From NCBI RefSeq assembly GCF_008974265.1, contig NZ_BKZW01000001.1:1240001-1304000 (forward strand): a DNA stretch of 64,000 nucleotides. Direction: 5' to 3'. Below are positions 8,624 through 21,931 of the stretch, one piece after another; positions within the stretch are counted from its first letter, which is position 1; each line of letters starts with the position of its first letter. Under the pieces are notes generated by a model, which worked only from the letters and a program-made list of their open reading frames with translations, did no database searches and was not told where the DNA came from. Both the position numbers and the translations under genes were made by a program. Source of the DNA: Dictyobacter vulcani (GTDB lineage: Bacteria > Chloroflexota > Ktedonobacteria > Ktedonobacterales > Ktedonobacteraceae).

Positions 8624-9913
8624 GTGTTAAACTTAGTCAAATATCGCAAGCTGTTCTTGCTGATCTCGCTGATCGTCATTATTCCTGGTACCATCTCGTT
8701 GATCATTTTCGGCTTAAATGTCGGTATCGATTTTGCCGGTGGTTCCAACGTGGTGTTGCGTCCGCAACGTCCGTTTACAGACACCGATACTGTACGTAAG
8801 CTGCTCACGCCTCTCCACCTGGACGGCGATACAGTCGTACTGGGAACAGATGCCAAATCGGGCAGTAATACCGCCTGGATTCGCCTGGATTCGCAGATCG
8901 ATAGTGCAGGAATTCAAAAATTTGAAGATGCGCTGTCAAAAAAATATAACCAGCAACCTTTACACTTTGATGTCAGTACTATTCCTGACAAAAAACCTTA
9001 TACACTGCTGGTCGCTTCTCAATTAAAAGACTTGCCCACATCCTCTGATGTAAAGTCTACCTTAAGCAGCGTTTCTACCAATAGTGATGCCAGCAAGTCA
9101 GCTAAAGTACAGGATGTACAGGTTGGCAATAGCAGTCAGACCGTTAATATCCTGACCAAGACATCTATCATCCGGGCTGCCGGTAGTGATAGCAACAAAG
9201 TAGATCTGAACCAGGTCCAGAATGCCTTCTTACAAAACGGTGGACCATACTTCCTGGTACAGAGTAGCTCACAGGTAGGTGCTTCGGTAGCTGGCCGTAC
9301 TATTGAGATGTCGATCCTGGCTGTGATCGCGGCTTCGTTCCTGATCCTGCTGTATGTCTGGTTCTCGTTCCGGAAAATCCCACGCGCCCTGCGCTATGGC
9401 GTCTGTGCTATCGTCGCCTTGCTACACGACGTACTGGTGGTGCTGGGTATCTTCTCGATCCTGGGTAAATTCTTCAACATGCAGATCGACTCCCTGTTTA
9501 TCACTGCCTTGTTGACGGTCATTGGTTTCTCCGTCCACGATACTATCGTAGTATTCGACCGGGTGCGCGAAAATATGCAGCGCCAGACGGTTGAAACCTT
9601 TGAAGAAGTGGTCAACGCCAGCCTGATTCAAACCCTGGCTCGTTCGTTGAATACCTCCCTGACCGTGCTTTTTACCCTGTTAACCCTGACGCTCTTTACA
9701 GGTATCGGCACCGATATCCATACGTTTACCCTGACCCTGCTGATCGGTATTTTCAGCGGTACCTACTCCTCGATCTTCAATGCCAGTATGATGCTGGTCA
9801 TCTGGGAAAAAGGCGAGCTGGGCTTCAAATACCTGCAGCGCAACCGTGATGAGAAACAGTTTAGCAGCAAGCGCGATCGCGAGGTCCGTGAGTTTGCACA
9901 GACCCGTGGCTAG
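8624..9913 (+). CDS. secF: Protein translocase subunit SecF
   Basis: 429 aa, starting at a GTG (8624) behind the strong ribosome site GAGGAGG. An N-terminal membrane helix leads into GLNVGIDFAGGSN, the SecF signature. The extracytoplasmic region (about 40-215) is larger than in E. coli SecF. Five C-terminal helices carry the motifs CAIVALLHDVLVVLG and GFSVHDTIVVFDRVREN. It partners SecD, encoded 11 nt upstream, in the membrane. The gene is followed by a clear intrinsic terminator. Confidence 0.97.
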   Translation: MLNLVKYRKLFLLISLIVIIPGTISLIIFGLNVGIDFAGGSNVVLRPQRPFTDTDTVRKLLTPLHLDGDTVVLGTDAKSGSNTAWIRLDSQIDSAGIQKFEDALSKKYNQQPLHFDVSTIPDKKPYTLLVASQLKDLPTSSDVKSTLSSVSTNSDASKSAKVQDVQVGNSSQTVNILTKTSIIRAAGSDSNKVDLNQVQNAFLQNGGPYFLVQSSSQVGASVAGRTIEMSILAVIAASFLILLYVWFSFRKIPRALRYGVCAIVALLHDVLVVLGIFSILGKFFNMQIDSLFITALLTVIGFSVHDTIVVFDRVRENMQRQTVETFEEVVNASLIQTLARSLNTSLTVLFTLLTLTLFTGIGTDIHTFTLTLLIGIFSGTYSSIFNASMMLVIWEKGELGFKYLQRNRDEKQFSSKRDREVREFAQTRG

Positions 9914-9955
9914 TACTCTGTAGCCGCTGCTGTCCTCTCAAGCACACATTCAGTG

Positions 9956-10018
9956 AGAACCGATTGACAGACATGTCCGTTAGAATGGACAATGAAAGTC
10001 AATCGGTTCTTTTCATTT
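9956..10018 (+). terminator. Terminator of secDF
   Basis: A 13-bp perfect stem (arms 9956-9968 and 9998-10010) with a smaller nested hairpin GTCC...GGAC in the loop, followed by TTTCATTT. Confidence 0.8.
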
Positions 10019-10080
10019 ATAGAAGTTACCAGAGAAAAAATGCTACGGGCTTTTTAGATATGAGTAACATGGGAGTAACG

Positions 10081-10977
10081 ATGTTAACTGCGTTGGATCA
10101 CATTATTATCGGGGTCAATAATCTCACGCACGCTGATCGTCTATTTGCTGAACACCTGGGATTAATCAGCAGTGGTGGCGGGAATCATCCCAGCGGGGGT
10201 ACAGCGAATCGCATTATTGTGATTGGGGATACGTATCTGGAATTGATTGCGGTACGTGCGCCCGAGGAAGCCCAGCAGAGTATGCTGACACGCCTGGCGA
10301 AGGGGGATGGCTACTTGAACTGTGTCCTGGCCTCTGATGACATCGTGAGCGATAGCCGGGCTATGTTTGAACGCGGCGTCAAAATTATTGGGCCAAATCA
10401 AGGATCATTGAAAAGTGCCGATGGAAGTGTCAGGAACTGGCAACGTACCGATGTTGAGCGACCTGATCTCACACAACATTATCCCTTTATTATCCAGCAC
10501 GATAGCAGCGGCGAGGAGCGGCAGAGACGACTGGCTGGCGGCAAGATACCCCCTATCCATCCATTAGGAGTCCAGTCTGTCCTTAGCGCTACCCTGGCCA
10601 CCTCAGAGCTGTCAGAGGCCCGTCAGCGTTTCCAGCACATTTATGGCTTAACACCGACTACCCAATCACAACAAAGTACCTGGGGAGCAGAACTGGTGAG
10701 CTTTCCACTGGCAAATCAGCAACAGAGGTTGGAACTGGCGGCGCCGGTAGCGGGTCAGCAGGTTGAGCTAGCACTAGAGGACACACTTGCCACGCATGTA
10801 CGAAACTTTGGGGAAAGTCTCTATCGCATTACCCTGGGAGTAAGCAACCTTGCTGCCAGTCAACAATATCTGGATAACCATAATGTAGGCTACACAGCGC
10901 TGCACGTGGGTCAGCCAACGCTATGGTTACATCCAAAGCAAACCGCCGGGGCAACAATTGTCCTGCAGGAAGCCTGA
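10081..10977 (+). CDS. VOC-superfamily protein with glyoxalase-like domain
   Basis: About 298 aa from the ATG at 10081, which has GGGAG 6-7 nt upstream; in-frame Met codons at 10060 and 10069 are alternatives. The N-terminal half opens with LDHIIIGVNNLTHADRLF and contains GDTYLELIAV, matching the betaalphabetabetabeta module of the glyoxalase-like (Glyoxalase_3) type. The second half (from about 170) looks like a more divergent repeat, with VSNLAASQQYL. Proteins of this superfamily bind a metal or act as dioxygenases, isomerases or resistance proteins. The substrate is unknown. It is a single-gene unit converging with the HD gene. Confidence 0.8.
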   Translation: MLTALDHIIIGVNNLTHADRLFAEHLGLISSGGGNHPSGGTANRIIVIGDTYLELIAVRAPEEAQQSMLTRLAKGDGYLNCVLASDDIVSDSRAMFERGVKIIGPNQGSLKSADGSVRNWQRTDVERPDLTQHYPFIIQHDSSGEERQRRLAGGKIPPIHPLGVQSVLSATLATSELSEARQRFQHIYGLTPTTQSQQSTWGAELVSFPLANQQQRLELAAPVAGQQVELALEDTLATHVRNFGESLYRITLGVSNLAASQQYLDNHNVGYTALHVGQPTLWLHPKQTAGATIVLQEA

Positions 10978-10989
10978 TAACACCGCTCA

Positions 10990-11039
10990 AAAAAGTAGAG
11001 CCGGCACTTCGTGACTATTCATATCTGGTCACGAAGTGC
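10990..11039 (-). terminator. Terminator of the polyphosphate-related cluster
   Basis: A 12-bp perfect stem (11004-11015 and 11028-11039) overlapping the stop codon of the HD gene. On the minus strand it is followed within 8 nt by TTTTTT. Confidence 0.7.
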
Positions 11040-11658
11040 AGCTTGCGATCAAATACCTTCTCAAATAAATCAGCCTTTTCTTGCGCATGTTCCAGCTCTA
11101 CATCGATATCTGCCAATGCACGAACCCATAGGTATATAGTCCAATGCTTATCTGTACAATGATCAAGATCAGCAGCTACCTTGAGTATGCGACCATCATG
11201 ATTATAATCAAAGGCGTCGGCAATCCGCAGCAGAGCCGCCAGTGCGGAGACTCGTTTGCGCGAAGATGCCGAGAGGGTGGCGTATTCTTCATGTTCAGTA
11301 CTGGGTAAGGCTCGTCGATGATAGCGAGCAATACAGGCAATCTCATGACGCTGCTTCTCAGAAAAATCAGGCAAGGGTGTAGCATTAATCAAGCGGTAAG
11401 AATGCTTATGATGGCGGCGGGCTTCCACCATCATACCTGTATTATGCAGCAGAGCGGCTCGCTCTAATAAACGCAATGCATGCTTGCCGTATTTGTGCAG
11501 TGGCCGCGTTGCTTCAAACAACTGTATGGAGAGACGCATTACTTGTCGAGCATGGGGCCAGTCTTCAACTTGTAGGCCCCGCTTAAACGGAGTTCATCCG
11601 TCGTCGGTTGATCATGTCTCATCCAACTCAATGTTTCAACCGAATCTTGCATCATCAT
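11015..11658 (-). pseudogene. HD-domain protein resembling the C-terminal domain of Ppx/GppA; one-base frameshift
   Basis: The intact gene would encode about 214 aa. It starts at ATGATGATG (11658) with GGAGG nine nt upstream. The first 27 or so codons read MMMQDSVETLSWMRHDQP... and then run into a stop; the remaining frame continues as LQVEDWPHARQVMRLSIQLF, ALLHNTGM, HHKHSYRLI and AALLRIADAFD, which are HD-domain motifs of the helical C-terminal domain of exopolyphosphatase/GppA proteins. One extra G in the four-G run (11577-11580, C on the plus strand) would join the frames. The metal-binding HD pair appears as HN (ALLHNTG), so catalysis is doubtful. It lies last in a cluster with the Ppx-CHAD genes. 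The lesion could be real or a sequencing error. Confidence 0.75.
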
Positions 11659-11859
11659 GCGTATTTACCTCCAGAAATACAGTAGATATCCAGGGCTTTC
11701 CTTGGGCCGCCAATAATTCCCCCCACCCGCAACATTCTCATCATTTCACTCATTACACGAACCTGACACAACAGTAGTCACAGTCATTATGCTTCTTTTT
11801 TATCAAGAAGGAAAGACTATGCAACCATTATTCCTTTTAGTTATAGCTGACAACCCTGG

Positions 11860-12444
11860 CTACGCGTCCTTGAGTATATCCAGAACTTGTCGCTTGAAAT
11901 TTTGTGCTTTAAGCTGATACCAGTGCTCACGAAACTCGTTGTACTGGTGCTCACGTTGCTGCTGCAATTGGTTGAGCAATACTTCCAGTCCTTCGCGCTG
12001 CTCTGCCGTGAGCTTCGAAGAAGGCTGTAATAAGTGTTCAACCAGAGCTGGATTGACCATGAGACGACCATTATCAGCATGTTGAGCAACTGTAGTGAGC
12101 GCATGCTCATAGACGGATCCACTATCCTGTCCACCCAGACAGAGGCGCAGCAAAGCGATCATCACATCATCATCGTGTAACGAGCCCAGTTCTTCTTGAA
12201 CTTGTTCTACTTCTTTGAGAATTTCCCCACTTTCCGCGGTGAAAGCATCTGAAAAGATCTCCAGGGTATAACGCAAGCGCTTGGCAGCGATGCGCAAATT
12301 ATGCAGGCTTTGTATTTCGTAGGGATTGTCGACATAGGCATCCCAACGATACATTTCTTCCAGACGGATACTGGCAATTTTGCGTGCATTCTCCCCAACG
12401 GAAGCGTGCACATCCAGACCTGTAACTTTTTTTGCTTTTACCAT
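11860..12444 (-). CDS. CHAD-domain protein (second half of a CHAD module)
   Basis: 194 aa, mostly helical. It carries the motif LHNLRIAAKRLRYTLEIF (about 49-66), which is typical of the second four-helix half of CHAD domains. CHAD domains are alpha-helical, rich in surface Arg and Lys and are known to bind inorganic polyphosphate. The ATG at 12444 lies 2 nt after the stop of the upstream Ppx-CHAD gene, so translation is probably coupled. The upstream protein carries the corresponding first half (VHKMRVASRRLRAVMDAY), so the two chains may assemble into a complete CHAD fold. Confidence 0.8.
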   Translation of the reverse strand: MVKAKKVTGLDVHASVGENARKIASIRLEEMYRWDAYVDNPYEIQSLHNLRIAAKRLRYTLEIFSDAFTAESGEILKEVEQVQEELGSLHDDDVMIALLRLCLGGQDSGSVYEHALTTVAQHADNGRLMVNPALVEHLLQPSSKLTAEQREGLEVLLNQLQQQREHQYNEFREHWYQLKAQNFKRQVLDILKDA

Positions 12445-12446
12445 GA

Positions 12447-13911
12447 TCAGGCCTTCCCTTCAGGTAAGCAGGCGTGTAGGTCTTGCAAGAACGCCTTATC
12501 ATCCAGCTGCCGCAAATATTTCTCCAATTGTCGCTGATGCTGCTGGCGATAATTATCTAATTGCTCAACCAGCCAGTTACAAGCAGCCTGCTCAGCTGAA
12601 GAGCTCTGCTCTCCTTGCTGACGGATATTCTCAATCATTACATCTGTATCACGTGCCAGACCCAGTATGTCGGCAATATTTTTTACCTGTTGATAGGCAG
12701 TTTTAAAACGTTTAGGCTCGCAGACGGATTGATAAGCATCCATAACTGCCCGTAAGCGTCGCGAGGCCACACGCATCTTATGGACCGCTTCAATATCATC
12801 ATGCCGCAGTACCGCTTCGCGCCAGCTGAACATCGTATCAGCACGCTCCTGGAACATTCTGCGCCCAGCCTCACCAAAAGATTCTTGCGCGATCATGGTG
12901 TCTGAGGACGCTATGTTATCCTTGATTAATTGCTGGGAAGCCTCTTCACCTTGTCTGGCCTGCTGCTCAGCATGCTGTAACCATTGCTCTCCATTGCGAG
13001 CATACGCGAGAGCCAGGCCTTCACGAATACCGAATGAACTAATGTGAAGCTCCTTAAGCTTGAATGTCTCAAGCAGAGCGCTCAAAATCAAGGCTCCAGC
13101 GGTTATAATCCGCGCACGCTTAGTATCTAGCTGATAACGCTCAGCAATCTCTTCGGCAGGTAAGGCCCAGAGGATTCCCTGGCAGCGTAACAGGTCGTCA
13201 TGAGTAAGCGTGGTTCGCTCAGCGTCGAGACCAAAGGCACGTTGGGCAAGGAGTAACAAAGTGTTTGCGCTCCCCCCGTGGCCAGGAGCACAGGAGGAAA
13301 AGATTTGATGTTAAGCCCCCAAGGTAGGTGCGTAAAAATGTGAGGGCTGTTGTGCGGTCAGCCTCGGTTGGTGGATCACTTAAATAGCGATCATGTAGCC
13401 AGCCAGAGCCAATTGGTAGAGACGTATGCCAGGAGATTTCCAGGTTCCGAGCAAAAACTAACTCGGTGCTACCGCCGCCCATGTCCATGACGGCAATTCG
13501 CGTTGGTGACTGAGGACGCTGACTCACCTCATATGTTGCACCATAGAAAGTAAGTGTCGCCTCAACATCGCCGCTAATGCAGTGTACCTCGATACCTGTC
13601 TGCTCATAGATAGCTTGCAAAAAAGCATCGCGATTGGTCGCTTTACGAATCGCTTCTGTCGCAATAGCTACTATAGTATTTGCCGCATGCTTTTCGGCTA
13701 AAGATTTAAATTTCTTTAACACCGAGAGGGCATGTGCTTGCTTCTCAACAGAAATTTCGCCAGTAGCATTGACGCTTTCACCAATGCGGACCAATGCCTC
13801 ATCAGCATCCAGAATCTGGAACTCTGAGGAAGAACAGCGGGCAATCACAACACGTAGTGTATTACTACCAATGTCAATTGCAGCACATATAGTTGCGATT
13901 TTTTCTTGCAT
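12447..13911 (-). pseudogene. Ppx/GppA phosphatase fused to a CHAD half-domain; two one-base frameshifts
   Basis: Restored, this is about 488 aa from the ATG at 13911. The N-terminal part has AAIDIGSNTLRVVIA (phosphate-binding loop of the acetate kinase/Hsp70/actin fold), EAIRKATNRDAFL and AVMDMGGGSTEL. The continuation PPVLLATGGSANTLLLLAQRAFGLD and ISSFGIREGLAL completes the two Ppx/GppA domains, and residues from about 290 form the first half of a CHAD module. Joining the frames needs one extra G at each of two runs: 13316-13320 (five C on the plus strand) and 13272-13277 (six C). Ppx/GppA enzymes hydrolyse polyphosphate or pppGpp; fusion to a polyphosphate-binding CHAD module fits a polyphosphate role. 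The paired lesions may be homopolymer sequencing errors. Confidence 0.8.
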
Positions 13912-13923
13912 GAAAGGCACCAA

Positions 13924-14175
13924 ATTTCTAGCATTCTACAAAACACGTATACGTCAATACATAATGTATCGAGCAATAGTACTCCAGGCACACAGACACC
14001 CAGGTTTATTCCTTGGGGAAACATCAATGTTATTATAACATGAATTTAACTAGTCTATAAGGTTGATTTTAGAGAAAGATAAAGCTCTCCTAATCATTAG
14101 TTCGTCCAAATATACTGGATAGCATAGCAAAGAGAAACCGAGCCAGAATAGTCAAAAATTATGCGCTTAAAACTA
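13924..14175. other. Intergenic region between the Ppx-CHAD gene and the tRNA-Leu promoter
   Basis: No gene is supported. It should contain the minus-strand promoter of the polyphosphate-related cluster, but no convincing -35/-10 pair was found. Confidence 0.3.
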
Positions 14176-14204
14176 TTGACAGTCTGAGGAAGATCCTGTA
14201 AGAT
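14176..14204 (+). promoter_or_regulatory. Promoter of first tRNA-Leu gene
   Basis: TTGACA at 14176-14181 and TAAGAT at 14199-14204, 17-bp spacer; the tRNA begins 13 nt further on. Confidence 0.8.
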
Positions 14205-14217
14205 ATACCCATCCTAA

Positions 14218-14303
14218 GCCGAAGTGGTGAAATTGGTAGACACGCAACGTTCAGGGCGTTGTGCTCGAAAGGGCATGGGGGTTCGAGTCCCCCTTCGGCA
14301 CCA
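14218..14303 (+). tRNA. tRNA-Leu(CAG), first copy, one C short at the T-stem/acceptor junction
   Basis: Cloverleaf with acceptor GCCGAAG, anticodon loop TTCAGGG (anticodon CAG), a long variable arm of the class II type and encoded CCA. The second copy 319 bp downstream has six C between GAGT and TTCGGC; this copy has five. A full five-pair T stem plus a seven-pair acceptor needs six, so this copy is either imperfect or has a missed base. Confidence 0.93.
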
Positions 14304-14305
14304 AT

Positions 14306-14347
14306 AACCGCCTTCCATTGATTGACGATGGAAGGCGGTTTTGTTTT
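14306..14347 (+). terminator. Terminator of first tRNA-Leu gene
   Basis: Stem AACCGCCTTCCAT/ATGGAAGGCGGTT followed by a T-rich tail. Confidence 0.85.
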
Positions 14348-14494
14348 ATATGCCAGGTAGGTCCGTGCCTCAACAAAAGCTGCAATATAACCAGCGTACA
14401 GTAAGAGAATCAAAAAAATGGCAATACCATCTATCTCTTTTTGCCTGCTCCGGAAAAGAGCGTAAAAAAAGATGCTAATGCATGAAATATCTCA

Positions 14495-14523
14495 TTGACA
14501 AGTTGAGGGAAATCCTGTAAGAT
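14495..14523 (+). promoter_or_regulatory. Promoter of second tRNA-Leu gene
   Basis: TTGACA at 14495-14500 and TAAGAT at 14518-14523 with a 17-bp spacer. It is a diverged duplicate of the promoter at 14176. Confidence 0.8.
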
Positions 14524-14536
14524 ATATCCATTCCAA

Positions 14537-14623
14537 GCCGAAGTGGTGAAATTGGTAGACACGCAACGTTCAGGGCGTTGTGCTCGAAAGGGCATGGGGG
14601 TTCGAGTCCCCCCTTCGGCACCA
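14537..14623 (+). tRNA. tRNA-Leu(CAG), second copy
   Basis: 87 nt including CCA, with the canonical GGGGG/CCCCC T stem and GCCGAAG/CTTCGGC acceptor. It is identical to the copy at 14218 except for one additional C. Promoter, gene and terminator were duplicated together. Confidence 0.96.
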
Positions 14624-14625
14624 AT

Positions 14626-14668
14626 AACCGCCTTCCATTGATTGACGATGGAAGGCGGCTTTGTTTTT
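14626..14668 (+). terminator. Terminator of second tRNA-Leu gene
   Basis: Almost the same stem as at 14306, followed by TTTGTTTTTAT. It lies directly against the stop codon of the converging kinase-like gene. Confidence 0.85.
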
Positions 14669-14669
14669 A

Positions 14670-16178
14670 TTATCCTGAAAAATTAGCCTGCTCAATTTTC
14701 CATAATCCATCAGCCTGTCTATCAATGCTACCCTCCCAGTAATAATAGTGCATATTTTTATCGCTGCTTACCTGTACAGTTAAAATAACATCCACATCGG
14801 TGCTGGTGTGTTCAACCAGTTGGCGAAACTCAATGTCACTATGTTGGAAGTGATCATAACTATTTATGAAGCGCTGATAGTTTACCTGTTTCTGAAAATG
14901 TGGACTGCACAATGCGTATGCTCCCTGGTAATTCTGTTGATGAAGATCTGCATAAAATTGATCGACTACTATTCTCGCTTGCGCCGCAGGAGTTAAGGGT
15001 GGGCTGGCGAAGGCTCCCAGGATATGCAAAAAGCCAAGAGCAACAATCACAACCAGGACTAAAAAGGGCATACTTTTTAGTAGCAGAGAGTGTATTCCAT
15101 GGGATTTGCGGGAGATGGTTGAGGGGAATGAGAATAGCCACTCTGGCTGGATCGATAAATCGCTCTCCTCTATCTGCGGAGTGCTCTCCGCGAGCTGCTT
15201 ATTTTCCAGCTCAGCAGTGCTGCCAGGGAGATAAGCAAAGGACGGGGACATGGAAATAGCGTCAGGTGGACAGAGATCAACCAGAGTAGATATAGGAGTT
15301 GCAGGATGAATATAGTGCATACTCTGTTGTGGCGATCTGGTAGCTGGTGCAAGGGCTAAAGCAAAGGCTCTGGCTAGCTCACCGGCCGAGTGATAGCGCT
15401 CTTCACACTTCTTTGCCGTTGCTTTCAGCAGCACTCTGGTTAACACCGGAGGAAGTTCTGGATTCAGAGCATGTATGGAGGGCAGTGGCTCTTGAAGATG
15501 CTGACGCATAATTGCATATGCGCTTTCGGCTTTAAAAGGAACATGACCAGAGAGTAACTGAAAGAGCAAGATACCTAACTGGTAAATATCGGATGAAGAG
15601 GTCAACAGCTCGCCCTGAACCATTTCTGGAGACATATACAGGGGAGTTGTAACGTATTCTCCTGCCTGATCACTACCCGAACTTGTGGGACGCATGGACA
15701 TGCTGGCGAAATCAGTAAGGACTAAATGACCATCTGGATAAAGCAGGCAATTTGCTGGCTTTAGATTGCCATGGATTATTCCTTGTCGATGAATATAATC
15801 AAGGGCAGTAGCAATCTGTAATAAATATGTCAGTACTTGCCGGGGCGCTAATGTACCATGCCGCTTTAATACATGCTCCAGACTACCGCCACCAATGTAA
15901 GGCAGCACCAGGTAAGCCTGTTGATTACAATCATCATAGTCTAACAACGAAATAATATTAGGATGGTCCAGTTGAGTAAGGCCAGTCATAGTATGAGGAA
16001 ATTTCAAAGAAGAGTCATGATCAACTGGAGAATGAGATTGCGCTACCTTCACGGCCACCAGGCGTCCAGGATGTAACTGCCTGGCCAGATAAACAGTACT
16101 CCAGTCGCCATAGCCAACAATTTTCTCGAGTGTATAGTTTCCCAGAACTGTTCCGCTAAAATCATCGTTTACCTTCAT
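14670..16178 (-). CDS. Serine/threonine kinase-like membrane protein, probable pseudokinase
   Basis: About 502 aa from the ATG at 16178 (AAAGGG upstream); a GTG at 16199 is an alternative. Residues about 15-280 form a PknB-like kinase domain with ATP-site Lys in VAVKVAQ and MSPEMVQGE as the APE region. However, the catalytic loop reads HGNLKPANCLL, so the HRD Asp is replaced by Asn, DFG is DFA, and the glycine loop GYGDWSTV lacks its third Gly. These changes suggest weak or absent phosphotransfer. A proline-rich linker precedes a single membrane helix (about 375-397) and an outer domain of about 100 aa resembling NTF2-like/DUF4878 modules. It would sense something outside and act as a scaffold or allosteric partner inside. 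The activity statement is inference. Confidence 0.88.
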   Translation of the reverse strand: MKVNDDFSGTVLGNYTLEKIVGYGDWSTVYLARQLHPGRLVAVKVAQSHSPVDHDSSLKFPHTMTGLTQLDHPNIISLLDYDDCNQQAYLVLPYIGGGSLEHVLKRHGTLAPRQVLTYLLQIATALDYIHRQGIIHGNLKPANCLLYPDGHLVLTDFASMSMRPTSSGSDQAGEYVTTPLYMSPEMVQGELLTSSSDIYQLGILLFQLLSGHVPFKAESAYAIMRQHLQEPLPSIHALNPELPPVLTRVLLKATAKKCEERYHSAGELARAFALALAPATRSPQQSMHYIHPATPISTLVDLCPPDAISMSPSFAYLPGSTAELENKQLAESTPQIEESDLSIQPEWLFSFPSTISRKSHGIHSLLLKSMPFLVLVVIVALGFLHILGAFASPPLTPAAQARIVVDQFYADLHQQNYQGAYALCSPHFQKQVNYQRFINSYDHFQHSDIEFRQLVEHTSTDVDVILTVQVSSDKNMHYYYWEGSIDRQADGLWKIEQANFSG

Positions 16179-16329
16179 GAAGATAGACGCCCTTTTCACT
16201 AAATTGGTACAATGTAAAAAGGCTGCAAGTATGAATCTTGAATAGATAAATCGCTTTACATGAGAAAGACGTGAAAAGCAAACGGAAAAATAAGTGATGA
16301 CGGATGTTCAGGAAACTTGTCACACAAAC

Positions 16330-16362
16330 AAAAAAAGGACTCGTTATATATATAACGAATCC
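16330..16362 (-). terminator. Terminator of the 16S-23S rRNA operon
   Basis: On the minus strand, GGATTCGTTATATA/TATATAACGAGTCC forms a long stem with one G-T type mismatch, directly followed by seven T residues. It lies about 140 nt beyond the 23S 3' end. Confidence 0.8.
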
Positions 16363-16501
16363 AGGAGGGTTTTTCTGTATGCTATGTTTTTAAACAACTG
16401 CAATAACGTATATCCTCAATTTTGCCGAGCGCCTCTGCCAGCCGATGAGCTGAAGCCGAGTGCACTCACGAGAGTGTCCACGATGAAGATACTGATGTGA
16501 A

Positions 16502-19462
<2,961 letters not shown>

Positions 19463-19587
19463 TGATTCTTCATCATGTGTGTCTGTGAATGCTTGATCTC
19501 TTGATTTTTTTCGCAAAAAATTGCGATCCTCTGCTTCAACTCTGGCTGGCATAAATCGCTCAGCAAAATTGAAGATATACGTTATTT

Positions 19588-19601
19588 AGTTGTCAAGGTG
19601 C
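19588..19601 (-). promoter_or_regulatory. BoxA-like antitermination element in the 16S-23S spacer
   Basis: Minus-strand GCACCTTGACAACT, identical over 14 nt to a copy upstream of 16S at 21447-21460. The position and the resemblance to the Gram-positive CCTTGAAAACT element suggest a NusB/S10 boxA site. Confidence 0.6.
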
Positions 19602-19762
19602 GATGCTGGCAGGCCACACACCGGAGCGTGTGTCTGTTGACCCCAACATCTGGAGAGTGGAAACCAGTCCAACGGCTGGCACAAATGCGTTCTCGTCCTG
19701 TTCGACCTGGAAGTGTGATGAGTATAAACGTCTTTCGGTGAAAGACACCCATCAAAGCTCCC

Positions 19763-21243
<1,481 letters not shown>

Positions 21244-21446
21244 AATTTTTTATATAACAGCTACTCAACGAGTAACTATTCATTGCATGTGAAGTTGCGA
21301 TCAAGGCCAAGTCTTACAACATTGGCTGTAATTGTTCGCAGATTATTGTTGTGATCACTACTATACTTGCATACAGTAGGATCGAATTGACAGGAAACTA
21401 GAAACGATTTATGTTGTTCCAGTTGCTGTTCTGCTTTCCACTCTTC

Positions 21447-21460
21447 AGTTGTCAAGGTGC
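21447..21460 (-). promoter_or_regulatory. BoxA-like antitermination element in the 16S leader
   Basis: Same 14-nt sequence as at 19588-19601, about 200 nt upstream of 16S on the minus strand. Confidence 0.6.
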
Positions 21461-21527
21461 CCACGAACCGCAGTTCGTGTGGAACGATCAAGCGCTGCAT
21501 TTCTGCTTGCTTGTCTCGTGTGGCTGT

Positions 21528-21556
21528 AGTATCGCAGATCTATTGTGCTTTGTCAA
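21528..21556 (-). promoter_or_regulatory. rRNA operon promoter
   Basis: On the minus strand TTGACA (21556-21551) and GATACT (21533-21528) with a 17-bp spacer, giving a leader of about 280 nt before 16S with a boxA-like site in it. Confidence 0.75.
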
Positions 21557-21931
21557 GCGTTTTTCCGACCAATTTTTCAGGTCCGCCGAAATCTCATATC
21601 CCTGCTCGTAAGAGCCGGGATCCATACACCTCTCTGCAAAAAAGGCCAAAGCCTTCTCATTTTCTCAACATATGGTTGGGAAGACACAGGAGATCTTTGA
21701 TCTCGAGGAAACCACCTTAGCGTGGCACAACGGATGCGAAGGGACAGGAGCACTCCAGCTTGTTAAGCCTGGTGATTGTCGTCTTTCTGCAGCTCGATGA
21801 TTATGCCATACCCTGGATGTTCCTGTCAAGTACTTTCTCTCTTAATTTTAACTCGACCACAAAATTAATTCTCCGTTCAAAAGAAAAAAGGAAAATCGCG
21901 GCCCGGGTAAAAATTGTTGTCAAAAAGGGGG
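21557..21931. other. Divergent regulatory region between the 16S-23S operon and the 5S gene
   Basis: No gene is supported. The region separates the minus-strand rRNA promoter from the plus-strand 5S promoter. It is rich in short A/T tracts just upstream of the 5S promoter (about 21840-21930), which may act as UP-like elements. Confidence 0.4.

Noticed and set aside
12447..12449. Frameshift joining the two CHAD halves
   Set aside because: The first ORF ends with a clean TGA and the second has its own ATG 2 nt later; no single-base change gives a convincing fused reading, so a true split is more likely.
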